Source: Entamoeba invadens IP1 (taxonomy: Eukaryota; Evosea; Mastigamoebida; Endamoebidae). Taken from it: a stretch of 64,000 nt of DNA. A model generated the notes under the pieces. It made no database searches. It was given only the letters and a program-made list of their open reading frames with translations, and was not told the origin of the DNA. A program made the translations under genes and the position numbers. Of this stretch, positions 31,623-41,367 are shown one piece after another. The stretch is from positions 531,499-595,498 of the forward strand of contig NW_004440189.1 in the NCBI RefSeq assembly GCF_000330505.1. Direction: 5' to 3'. Position 1 is the first letter of the stretch, and each line of letters opens with the position of its first letter.

Positions 31623-32534
31623 ATGGGAGGAGTCGACCGATACTCAATGATGATCATTGGAAAATACTTCGAAAGCGTCAAAGATTTCAAAGTTGTTATG
31701 ATGGTTAGTCGAAAATTCAATTTGTTGAGCGAAATGTACCACTTCAATCCAGTACCTTTGACATCACTAAAGGAAAACAAATTGTTCCCAAACATCGAGA
31801 CTTACCATCTCTACTCAAAGAGTGATTTTGACTTGGAATTTCCAAACAAGGTTATTCATTATTTAATGACTTACGAAGACGCAATTGGTCTTCCACAGAA
31901 CATAGAGTGCACAAATGTTGCGTTTAGTCGAGAAGATGTCAAACTCTTTGGTGGTGAAATACCAACTTCAAAAGAGGTGCAGTCGTTGTCATCGTCATGT
32001 TTTAAGTCATCAACTGAACAGCGATGTGTCGTTCCACAAAACATTAAAGTGATTGGAGACGAGTGTTTTTCACTCTCTGGTAAACTCCACGCAATTTCAC
32101 TGTCAAGCAATATAACTGTAATACCACAGAGATGCTTTTGGGGATGTCGGAGACTTAGTGCGATTGAAAATTGTCGTCAAATACTTGTTGTTAAGGATGA
32201 AGCGTTTTCAGAGTGTAACTCTCTTCGCGATATTTCCATTGAAAGTGTTGAAGCACTTGGTTATCACTCCTTTTATCAATGCAAAAAATTGACTTCTATT
32301 TCTTTCGGAAGCACACTTTCTTCACTTGGGTGTGGCTGTTTCTGTGAGTGCATTTCGCTTTCAGAAATCACTTTACCACTTAAAGTTACTGTGTTACCAA
32401 AGTCTTGTTTCGCTGACTGTTCGAATTTGCACACCATCAACGGGAACATCACAAAGTATGGCAGTGGTGCTTTGTACAACACTCAAATGAACCCAACTCC
32501 ATTACTTCGTCTTGCGTTTCGAAAGGCATTTTGA
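31623..32534 (+). CDS. BspA-type leucine-rich repeat protein (LRR_5 family)
   Basis: 303 residues, no intron. The N-terminus (YSMMIIGKYFESVKDFKVVMMVSRKF) is the standard leader of the large Entamoeba BspA-like family. It is followed by cysteine-containing 22-23-residue LRR_5 repeats: IKVIGDECF, ITVIPQRCFWGC, VKDEAFSECNSL, ALGYHSFYQCKKL, LSSLGCGCFCEC, TVLPKSCFADCSNL. No signal peptide or membrane anchor is visible, although at least one E. histolytica member is surface exposed. The family is many-copy and its role (adhesion is suspected) is not settled. Repeats stop shortly before the C-terminus, so the gene looks complete but short. Confidence 0.9.
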   Translation: MGGVDRYSMMIIGKYFESVKDFKVVMMVSRKFNLLSEMYHFNPVPLTSLKENKLFPNIETYHLYSKSDFDLEFPNKVIHYLMTYEDAIGLPQNIECTNVAFSREDVKLFGGEIPTSKEVQSLSSSCFKSSTEQRCVVPQNIKVIGDECFSLSGKLHAISLSSNITVIPQRCFWGCRRLSAIENCRQILVVKDEAFSECNSLRDISIESVEALGYHSFYQCKKLTSISFGSTLSSLGCGCFCECISLSEITLPLKVTVLPKSCFADCSNLHTINGNITKYGSGALYNTQMNPTPLLRLAFRKAF

Positions 32535-32717
32535 GGATATTGTTGACATTTTGTTAAATACACGCCACCGTGTAATTCTTTTATTGTAATTAATAGTTGT
32601 TTAATCCTTAAAGTTATGGTAACAAAAGCTATTATAAATTAGAAGAAGAACTAGAATGTAAATGTGTAATTCATCAAGTAAAACTTCAAAACTAATGAAC
32701 TAAATAACACAGTGAAT

Positions 32718-33434
32718 ATGTCAGTACACGGACTCTCTGATTTTGGACACGACGACGATGACGAGCCAAAGGGGACTGGTTTTTATAATAAAGGAGGAAC
32801 GGAATTTTATGCAAACAATGACGGTGTTGAAGCGTACAAAAAGGCTACAGAAACTGCCTTAGATGGGAATGGTCATACGAAGAAAAACGCGAACAAAAAC
32901 GACTTTGTAATAACTGTGGTTTTATATAAAAATGGGATTTCAGTCAACAATGGAGGGTTACAGTCGTACGCAGACAGCAAAGAGTTTTTACACGACATCA
33001 CAGAAGGGTATGTACCTGAGAGATTTTCAGAAGAAGGAAAGAAGTATAATGTTACAACTAAAATCGTTGACTCGACCAAAGTTGCGTGTAGCGATAAAAC
33101 AGCCGTGAAAATGACGACTTGTGGGTCTTCCTTTGTTGGCGAAGGAAAAACACTTGGAAAGGAAGTCGGTCAAAATTTCACCGCAATACCACGACAACTC
33201 AATGCAGACCTTTCTAAGCCGACTGCTAATATCAAAGTCAGATTTGTTGATGGGAAGTCTAAGGTTCTCAAAGTCAATTTAGATTGGTCACTTCAAAATG
33301 TTTACTCATTGATCGCACATGAAAGTGGGCTGACCACTTTCCACCTCAGAGCCCAAAACAGAGTCATTGAAATGAGTGCAACACTTGTTAGTGATGCGAA
33401 GATAGCGGGAACGTCGCTTATGCAGCACAAGTAA
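32718..33434 (+). CDS. SEP-UBX domain protein (p47/Shp1-like Cdc48 adaptor)
   Basis: 238 residues from the ATG at 32718. An acidic N-terminus (GHDDDDEPKG) is followed by a SEP domain (about residues 57-115, core VLYKNGISVNNGGLQSY and DITEGYVPERF) and a C-terminal UBX domain (about 158-238, IKVRFVDGKSKVLKVNLDW and the final hydrophobic strand). This is the p47/NSFL1C, Shp1 layout without an N-terminal UBA domain. Such proteins recruit the AAA ATPase Cdc48/p97 to ubiquitylated cargo and to membrane fusion. The loop usually bearing F-P-R is not obvious here, so binding strength to Cdc48 may differ. Confidence 0.85.
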   Translation: MSVHGLSDFGHDDDDEPKGTGFYNKGGTEFYANNDGVEAYKKATETALDGNGHTKKNANKNDFVITVVLYKNGISVNNGGLQSYADSKEFLHDITEGYVPERFSEEGKKYNVTTKIVDSTKVACSDKTAVKMTTCGSSFVGEGKTLGKEVGQNFTAIPRQLNADLSKPTANIKVRFVDGKSKVLKVNLDWSLQNVYSLIAHESGLTTFHLRAQNRVIEMSATLVSDAKIAGTSLMQHK

Positions 33435-33603
33435 ATTCATTGAGATGTTCTATTTATATTTTGTTTTAATAACAAATAAATTAATAACATATAGTAATAA
33501 TTTGATGTCTAATTAAATATAGAACAATAACTATAGAATAAAAAATAATTATAAAATTGTATTTTTGGAAGAATCCAATCGATCCAAAAATGGACTCTAA
33601 ATG

Positions 33604-36600
33604 TTACTCGGTTCCGATTTCGTTAAGTTGGTCAGTTAATCTCTTATTTCTTGAAGCGATTAAACATTGCAAGTCATCAGGGTTAATTCCAGCATCCAAA
33701 TATTCACAATTCAGAGCCTCCTCTGCAACTTGTACAAAACCAGTGGAGATCTCATCGAATTTGGGACGTTCTGTTGTGGCCTGATTCCAACACTTTTGTA
33801 TTATCGAGGACAATTTTAATGGCATCGTCTCGTCTATCGCAAGCCGCTTTCCGTTGGTGACATATTCTTTAATTTCAAATAGAGACTTAAAGTCGTTGTA
33901 GGGCTCTCGTTGATAAAAGACTTCCCATGCAGTGATGGCAAATGAATAGACGTCTCCAGCTGATGTATACACATCTTTAAAGGACTCTGGAGACGCGTAT
34001 ATCGGCGTTCCAAGACCCTTTTCACTAATACCTTTTCCTCTTTGAGTGAATCGTGATGTTCCAAAGTCAGTGATTTTGATGCAACAAGCAGACTCAGTGA
34101 ATAAGGAATTGACAAGTAAATTGTCTGGCTTTAAGTCCAAGTGAAGAATTTGGTTTTCATGCAAAAATTGCATTCCCCTCGCCGTATCAAACAACATTCT
34201 GATTTTCAGTTTGTAAGGAAGTCGCATTCTGTTGTCCCCATTTTCTAGGCGCAAGTATTCTCCTAACGAGCCCAAAACAAAGAATTGTATAACCATTGAG
34301 ACTTGGGGAAGATAAGTCACAGACCCCATATAATTTGCGATGAAAGGGTTGCGCAATTTACTCATCATATTACATTCTTGAATGACATTTTTCTTTAAGT
34401 CATCCATCTCTTCTTCCGTCAAATTGTCCCAATCGAATTGCTTGACGGCAACAGGAACACTTCTGTATTTCCCAATACAGATCTTGCCGTTCGCACCCTC
34501 GGCAAAAGCTTTCTCTGATACGTTTAACTCGTCCATGTCTAAATGTGTTGAACTTGCAGCGTCTGTTTGAATATTCAATTTGTAGTACGTGTGGTGTTGA
34601 ACATTTTTACACAATTCTTGCATCGTTGCTTTGTCTTCAGTACTGAAAGTTTCAAACGTCTTGTCGAGAAGAACGTTTGCGATCTGCTGGAGCGTTTTTT
34701 TTGATTTACTAAACCACACAGTGAATGGAATTTTCATTTCTTTGACTTTTGTTGTGCATTTTAAAGTCATGTAAACGACACACTCTCTTGTCCCTAAACG
34801 GGGTGCTGCATATAAAACTTGTGGTTCAAAGTGAAACACATATTTTGGGTTATTTGGAGTATGGAATATGACCATCATATATTTGTTTTTCGAGTAATTC
34901 TTGATGTCCATACGCTCAAAGCGCGTCTCTCCAACATCAGTCACTGCATTTTCAGTACCAAAGTCCAAACTGAGTGGACGCACAATGTATTTGTTTTCTC
35001 GAGAGGGCATCTTTTGTGCTGCACCTTGAATGTAAAAGTGGTACGACGGTTGTTGTTTTTTTAGTGTATCAAAATCCACTCTTTTATTCTTTGTAACAAT
35101 CCGAATAACAAAGATGAAGATGACAACTATAACTATAAGAACTAAAACTGCTCCTCCAACTACAGGAAGAACAACAGTCAAGATGTAATCTTTCCTTTTA
35201 CATCCTCCGTAATTGTTTTTGTCCGCTTCAAATCCTTCTAAACAATAACAAAACTCATTGCAATTTGTGTTGTTATCGCACTAAATTGTTAATGTATTGT
35301 TTATATAATGTCATTTGAAGTTATAAATTATAATTATTAATTTAATTATTATAATTAATAGATAACAAACTTCTTCTGTTCGTATATAGCCATTTGCACC
35401 ACTTATTTGATCCAAGACCCCATTGCCACATTTATCAGATACACATTGGCCGTTTTTGGCAGAAAACCCATAGTCAGTCATACATCTACATGTATGTAGG
35501 CACCCTTCACTTCCTCTAATACATTCTTCATCTTCTAATTTGGAATTAGACAAACATACATTTGACACACACTCTTCATTTTCAAGTGTATACCCCTCTT
35601 CACATCCACAATATTGATCACAATGCAAAGACCCAAATTTACATAAATTGGAGTGGTTCGGCACTTGCCATTGGCCATTATAATAACATTTCAAATGGCA
35701 ATCATCACCCCCATATTTATCAGCACAGACACACTTCCCTTCGTCAGTGGAACAATACCCATGTTGTTCGGACATTCCACAATTGTTCGCACAAATCACT
35801 TTAAATACAACTTGGATGTCCGTGTTTGGTTCTTGTGTTTGTAAGTCTAAGTACCGAACTTCATTGTTAACGTTTTGTTCGATTTTTGTTTTAATTCCCA
35901 TCCCAACACCAGCTTTGCTCTGTACGCCATATTCCTTCCCAACCCAAATGTTGTTGCACCTCCCGATGTTTGTGTCTGGGTCATCAACAACAAATTCCTG
36001 TAAATATATCAGTCTATTTTGTTTTTTGGTATCAATCAATAGCGAGTAATTTCCTTTAAAATTAACACCAAAGGTGATATAAGCTACCATAAGCGTTGGA
36101 GCGCAGAAGGAATACCCAAACTTACCATATCTCGTGAATGGAAATGTCACTTCTAATGTTTTTGTTTTTGAATTGAAAAGTTCTTCCATCTTTGCTTGAT
36201 CGAAAGTGACTATTGGCACAAGACCGATTGTGTCATCTTTCACAACTTGAACAGTGAGTGTGACTTCCTCAGCACCTTCTATACTTATAAAGATATAAAC
36301 CATTTTTTCAGTGTTTGATTCACTGAACAAAATTGGGACACGAAGAGAAGCTTCTAGTGTATCCCCGGGGATGTATATTCTCCCACCGCATTCACCCGAA
36401 TCAGTGGACATCGACAAACTCGTCTCAATGTAAATTTTGTTTGTTGTCTTCTTCGACTTGATGACTTTAAAAATTGTGAATTCATACCCATCTTTCTCAT
36501 AATCAGGAGCATGTAATTTGTACCATTGACCACTTCTATACCGGACTTTATTTGGGCAGATTCCTTTATAAACTGTTGTTGTCTTAGTAAGTGTAAGTGT

Positions 36601-36918
36601 CACAGACGACGTGTTTGTTAGTGTTTCAACGTGTGACGCAGATGGAAGCCAACTGCTTTCCTGAAGAATAACAGTAGATGCAGAAATACAGCCATCACTG
36701 GATGGGATGTAGAGTTGTGTTGTATTGCCGTCTGCAAAGTAAGGAACACACGTGAGACAAGAAGAATCTGTTTGGTCGTATCCAGTCTTACATGAAGATG
36801 AACACGTGTAATTGGCTATGCAAGTGCTCTGACACCCACTCGAGCATGTAAACTGTTCAACAAGAGTCTCCAAAGCGGACACCAAGCTCAATAACGTGAC
36901 GAAACACAGGAAACCCAT
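33604..36918 (-). CDS. Transmembrane kinase (TMK family) with Cys-rich ectodomain (two exons)
   Basis: Exons 36918-35371 and 35280-33604 encode 1074 residues. The 90-bp intron (GTTTGT...TAG) lies in the Cys-rich region just before the membrane. A signal peptide (MGFLCFVTLLSLVSA) leads to a 540-residue ectodomain with CxxC-type and EGF-like cysteine modules near the membrane, a single span (about residues 549-575), and a cytosolic kinase from about residue 770. The glycine loop is EGANGKICIG, the lysine is in VAVKQF, the catalytic loop is HLDLKPDN (near 899) and DFG follows (near 921), so it should be active. These receptor-like kinases are a large Entamoeba family of the tyrosine kinase-like group, probably sensing ligands at the surface. 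Ligand unknown. Confidence 0.93.
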
Positions 36919-37107
36919 TCAATCTTTGTCTATTTTAGATCATCGGATTCAAAGTCGCATCCCAGTTTTTGTTGTTTAAACTTTTAACTTCATGGTCATT
37001 CGAAACACCCTATGCCGAATTTTGGATTATTCATATGTCAACTTTATATAAAATGGACATATCAACAATTATTTTTTCAATCATTTTGGTATTAACACTT
37101 TAAATAA

Positions 37108-37293
37108 CATTGAACAAAATTCAAGTGGTCTAAAAATCGGGAAATCTCGAGTTTATTAAATAAATTTCCATTTTTTAGAGATTGTATTATGTGCATAAAC
37201 AATACACAAGCCAAAAAAGGAAAACCATTAAAAAATGGATTAATATCCCTGTAAAAAGAGGCCAAAACAAAAACAAGGGCGTTATTTTAAGTG
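37108..37293. repeat. Dispersed intergenic repeat, copy A
   Basis: Begins CATTGAACAAAATTCAAGTG, continues with GGGAAATCTCG, TTTATTAAAT, TTATTATGTG, ACACAAGC and ends near GGCGTTATT. The same blocks occur in the same order and orientation at 63020-63207, with small insertions and deletions. It is non-coding and shows no clear terminal repeats. Confidence 0.7.
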
Positions 37294-38193
37294 TTAATGG
37301 CATTTCATGCATTCGAGTTAATTGACGTTGTTTTTTATTGATAAACAAGACACTTTTATTTGAAGCATAGATGTGGGCAATTATCGTGATGATACCGGTT
37401 TGCAAAAGTGTTTTCAGCGATAATTATGAACTTTTTTTAGTTGAATTATAAGGACTTTTGAATCTACGAAAAAAGCAAATCTTCCACGCATTTTTCAACC
37501 CTTAACACCACATAATTACACAAGATATTTTGTATTGAATCATTTTATTGGTTTAGACTTTGCAAACTATGACCAAATATGTCTCGAATAATATAAAAAA
37601 TTGGTCATTTTATTCTCTGTGGTATTCTTTTCATAAAAAAATATAATGAAGTCTTGACTCGGACATTCCGGTTTTATTTGCACAAAGTGACTGATTTGTC
37701 TTGTGTATTTTGGTTTGTTATTTTTTCATGAAAAACATAGAATCAGTCTTTTAACGTTATATGTTTAGAATGTTGATCTTCCCTTTTTGCACAAAAAATT
37801 GCAAAAAAAACACGATGAAATCACAGCTATAAATTCCAAACAAATTTTGGGAAAGTGATATAATAGGAGATTCTATTAGTATTTTTGGAAAATATTATAA
37901 AGCTTCCAACTTATTCAAATAACTTATTGTAAATTGAAAAACTATTTGAAAAAAAACTAAGACTAAACTATGTTTTATTAATTCCAATTAATAAAATTAT
38001 ATTTATTTATTCTAATTTATTCTTATTTAATTTTGTAATAAAATGCAAAAATTTATATTTTGTTTTATAATAAATATTTAATATTTATATTTAATATATA
38101 TATTTGATATTTATAAATATATATTTAATATATATTATTATACAAATATATTAATATATATTATATATTGTATATTGTTTGTTGTGTTTTATA

Positions 38194-38195
38194 TA
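38194..38195. repeat. TA target-site duplication, left side of pogo/Fot1-like element
   Basis: TA directly before the first base of the left terminal repeat; a TA also follows the right terminal repeat at 40541-40542. TA duplication is the rule for Tc1/mariner/pogo elements. Confidence 0.55.
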
Positions 38196-38238
38196 AAGTC
38201 AGTCTGGAAACCTTATTTATTCCAAAAACCTTATTTAT
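38196..38238 (+). repeat. Left terminal inverted repeat of the pogo/Fot1-like transposon
   Basis: 43 bases beginning AAGTCAGTCTGGAAACC. It contains the near-tandem word CCTTATTTAT twice. It is an exact inverted copy of 40498-40540. Confidence 0.85.
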
Positions 38239-38319
38239 CGACAAAAATAGGTTATTTTTATTGTTTTTTGGTTTTGTTTTTCAAATTTATATTTTTAATT
38301 TCAGATCTATTATTTTTAA

Positions 38320-40155
38320 ATGAAAAGGAACTTGGACAAATTAACTGATTATGTTATTTATGCTCAGACGCTGAGTATAACAATAGAAAAAGAAGCTGTC
38401 CTTTATAACAACAATAAGGCAAACCTTTTATTGTGTAAAGTAGTAGACACATCAAGAGAAATACAGGAACAATTGATTAAGATCACAAAGATAATCGATT
38501 GTGTTAAAGACATCAGAGAAAAGATGATGATAGCTTTAGATAAATATGAAGATATTGCTGCATTTGCATCACAAATTAAGACTTTCCCCAGATCTGGGTT
38601 TACTCAGATGATGAATAACGTGCATCTTGTTGTTGGAATGCCAGGATTTGAAGAGGTTAACAATAATGATACAATTCGGAAACTTGAAGAACTACACAAC
38701 CAGATTCAAAATGTGGACATTTATTCTAAAGATGAATCGAAGGATTTATCAAAAGATAGTTCTCATAATATGGATATTAATATTGCTTGTTGTCTTCCCT
38801 CCAACGAATTTAAACTTGAAAACAACAAAAAATTAGAAATCCAACTTTGTAAAATAACATCCAATGAAGACCAACTTAAAGAAGAAATGGAGACTATTGT
38901 ACATTGAGTTCGTTCCTTTTTGACATCTTCTGCGAATATTACAAGTCCTAACAGGAGACACCAATTGTTTCATTTCTACAATTACATCAAAGACAATACC
39001 ATTCTTAATTCATTTTTAGCAATTTCCACCCTCGTTCCATCAATTTCACAAGTCGTACTTCGCAATCAAGTTCTCTATTTCACAAACAAACCGGGTTATT
39101 CGGGAAGGCCCGCTTCCTTAACAGAAAAACAAAAGAATCGCATGGTCGAATACATCGAAGAACAACAGAAGAAAAAAGACCAACTGATTTTTATGGTTTG
39201 GTAAGTTTGCTTAAGAGAGTTTAATATGTTTGTGCCACTTCATAAAATGTATTACTATGTTAATTCCGATGAAAGAATAAAAGTCGCGAACACTGTTTGT
39301 ATGGAAACTTCCAGACTTGACGTCGAGGAGAAAGTCATACGTAATTGGTTTGAACGACTCAAAATGTCAGTGAATGGTATTCCATGTGAATTTATATGGA
39401 ATATGGATGAAAGTGGATTTCAAAAGTGGGTGGACAAAATAGATGGGAAGGTTGTTGTAATGAAAAGTGCAACAAAAAATGATTGTGTAATTCCAATCGA
39501 TCGTTGTGGAAACAGAATTACACTCATAGCAAGTATTTGTATGGATGGGAGTTACTCAAAACCAATGATTGTAATTCCTCGTTCAACAATAGATGTTGAG
39601 TTGTTCACGTTTGGATGGTTTAATCAGGTTCTGTTTGAATACTCAGAAACCGCCTTTTTAAACACACAAATATTTCATAAATGGTTGGATTGTGTGTTCC
39701 TCCCTAAACTCAGTTCCAAAAGAACATTATCAAATTACAATGGTGAAGCTGCATTGCTATTGGATGGGTATGGCTCACATATTGATGTTCTTGCTTTGCA
39801 AAAGTTGAGCAAAGCTGGAGTGAAAATGGTGTTAAAATTTCCACATACAAGTCATCTTTTACAAGTGTTAGATGTTTCAATTTTCTGAAATCAAAAAAGA
39901 GAATTACATGGACAAGAAGCCCTCGTCGAGTCCGTTCTCTTAAACAATTTAACTATGAGTAAACAAATACTATCTGTGTTGACATCTTGGCAAAAGACAA
40001 CAACAAGATTTAACTTCTCTAGAACCTTTATTGCTTCTGGACTTATTCCTCGTGTTATTAAAGATACCTGTGATAAAAAATATCCTCTTTGTGTTTGTGA
40101 AGTCGTTCCAAGTTCTTCTATTACTGTTGGTCACTTGTATTATACCCAATCATAA
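38320..40155 (+). pseudogene. DDE_1 (pogo/Fot1-like) transposase with three in-frame stops
   Basis: A single uninterrupted reading frame from the ATG at 38320 to the TAA ending at 40155, except for stops at 38905-38907 (TGA), 39202-39204 (TAA) and 39886-39888 (TGA). No frameshift is needed, about 611 codons in all. The N-terminal third is helical; GRPASLTEKQKNR marks a helix-turn-helix-like segment near the second stop. The catalytic part shows the three acidic positions of the DDE_1 superfamily: NMDESGF, LLLDGYGSH and HLLQVLDVSIF. The third stop follows directly after the last motif. The first segment (195 codons) could alternatively be a separate small protein of the element. Likely inactive unless stops are read through. 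Confidence 0.8.
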
Positions 40156-40497
40156 ATTGAAAAGTATAAATCTGACCATCCATCCGAAATACATAATGAA
40201 CAAAGTATTCGCTCTTTGAGGGTTGAGAGTAGAAGTGTTGAAAATGCTCATTCCCAAAGGCAACACTCTTCAAAAAAAAACAATTCCAATAAACTCGGTT
40301 TGTTTACGTTATTATTACGTAATTTAACGAAAAAATAACCAAATTATTGCCATTTATTGACAAATAGAAAAAATGAAATGATTGGCTAAATGACTTTATC
40401 CCCATTTATGTTTTTGGTTTTGTTATTAAAAAATAGTTTAAATAATAGTAATATTTATTAAACATCCCAAAAATGCTTTTTTTTCGAAGGGAAAAAA

Positions 40498-40540
40498 ATA
40501 AATAAGGTTTTTGGAATAAATAAGGTTTCCAGACTGACTT
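40498..40540 (-). repeat. Right terminal inverted repeat of the pogo/Fot1-like transposon
   Basis: Exact inverted copy of the left end, finishing CCAGACTGACTT before the TA at 40541-40542. It ends only 41 bases before the start codon of the next gene. Confidence 0.85.
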
Positions 40541-40581
40541 TAATATATTAATGGTAAGTTATACCTCAACCTTAGTGACCT

Positions 40582-41277
40582 ATGAATGTATTGATGTTCT
40601 CTCAACCTGTGAGAGTTGAAATAATATCTGACACTCATGGATTACATTCTCAAGTTAAAGTGTCTCCATGTGACATTTTAATTTGCTGTGGCGACCATCT
40701 TAACTTTGTCACAACCGACGAAATTCACACATTTTATACTTGGTTAAGTAAACAACCAGCAAAGTATATTATTCAGGTACTGGGTAACCACGAAGAAGAC
40801 ATTCGAAAGCACAAATTATGGCCTACAATTGCTCAAATAGTCCCAAATATTATACTCTTAGACAACGACGTTGCAACAATCGAAGGCATCACCTTTTATG
40901 GTATAGGTTCTGGTGTTCTTTCTCTTCTTGAAATGCAATCTCAGTCAAAGCTCAAAGGCAAAATCGACGTTGTCATAAGCCATGACCCCCCATACAAAAT
41001 TTTAGACCAAAGCGACCCATTCCCAAATAGTCCACAAGAACCACCACAAGGCTCGAAACTACTTTTCAACGAAGTGAAACGCATCAAAGCTAAAATGCAC
41101 TGTTTTGGCCACATCCACAACTGTTACCGGTATGTTGAAAAATATGGGAGGTTGTATGTCAACGCTGCGATGAAAATCAATCCACCCCAAAGTAAAAGAG
41201 GGCAAAAAGAGTTCTCGCAGACCACGCCATTTTCTTTCACTTACCGTGACTCGACTTTCACCCCATGCACCTTGTAA
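40582..41277 (+). CDS. Calcineurin-like metallophosphoesterase, MPPED1/2-like
   Basis: 231 residues, no intron. All metal-binding motifs of the metallophosphoesterase fold are present in order: ISDTHG (residues about 15-20), ICCGDH, LGNHEED, ISHDPPY and FGHIHNCYR. The GNHE and the long loop before SHDPP resemble the MPPED2/239FB group, whose members hydrolyse phosphodiesters including cyclic nucleotides in vitro. The protein lacks a signal peptide and is presumably cytosolic. The pogo-like transposon ends 41 bases upstream of the ATG, so the native promoter is displaced or interrupted and the transposon end may now provide regulatory sequence. Confidence 0.85.
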   Translation: MNVLMFSQPVRVEIISDTHGLHSQVKVSPCDILICCGDHLNFVTTDEIHTFYTWLSKQPAKYIIQVLGNHEEDIRKHKLWPTIAQIVPNIILLDNDVATIEGITFYGIGSGVLSLLEMQSQSKLKGKIDVVISHDPPYKILDQSDPFPNSPQEPPQGSKLLFNEVKRIKAKMHCFGHIHNCYRYVEKYGRLYVNAAMKINPPQSKRGQKEFSQTTPFSFTYRDSTFTPCTL

Positions 41278-41367
41278 TACATTTTACTTTTCATCGTTGT
41301 GTTCTTGATCAATTGAAACAGAACGCTATGATCTAGAATGGATCAAAACAGAGAAAAAACGAGAAAA

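Larger units (their letters stand above)
36919..38195. other. Intergenic region with a dispersed repeat and decayed sequence
   Basis: About 1.3 kb between the TMK gene and the transposon. Bases 37108-37293 form a copy of a repeat also found at 63020-63207. The stretch 37400-37870 has a more mixed composition but no frame. Bases 37920-38190 are nearly pure A/T, ending in TTAATATATATTA-type repeats at the transposon boundary. Short inverted pair AATTATCG...CGATAATT at 37379-37425. Confidence 0.55.
38196..40540 (+). mobile_element. pogo/Fot1-like (Tc1/mariner superfamily) DNA transposon, 2345 bp
   Basis: Bounded by 43-bp terminal inverted repeats and flanking TA. It encodes one long transposase frame (38320-40155), now broken by three stop codons. 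About 380 bases of non-coding sequence follow the frame up to the right terminus. A shorter relative with matching ends but no transposase frame is present at 59648-60393 in the opposite orientation. The perfect ends suggest a fairly recent insertion; the broken frame means it cannot supply its own transposase. DNA transposons of the mariner, hAT, Mutator and piggyBac groups are known in Entamoeba, with E. invadens rich in them. Confidence 0.85.

Noticed and set aside
37187..37405. 72-codon minus-strand frame
   Set aside because: Overlaps the dispersed repeat and is not open in the other copy.
37379..37425. Possible box C/D snoRNA (terminal stem plus TGATGA)
   Set aside because: No CTGA D box before the 3' stem; the loop is too short.
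38905..39888. Alternative genetic code or selenocysteine use to explain the transposase stops
   Set aside because: Both TGA and TAA are involved, and both TAA and TGA serve as normal stops in neighbouring genes.
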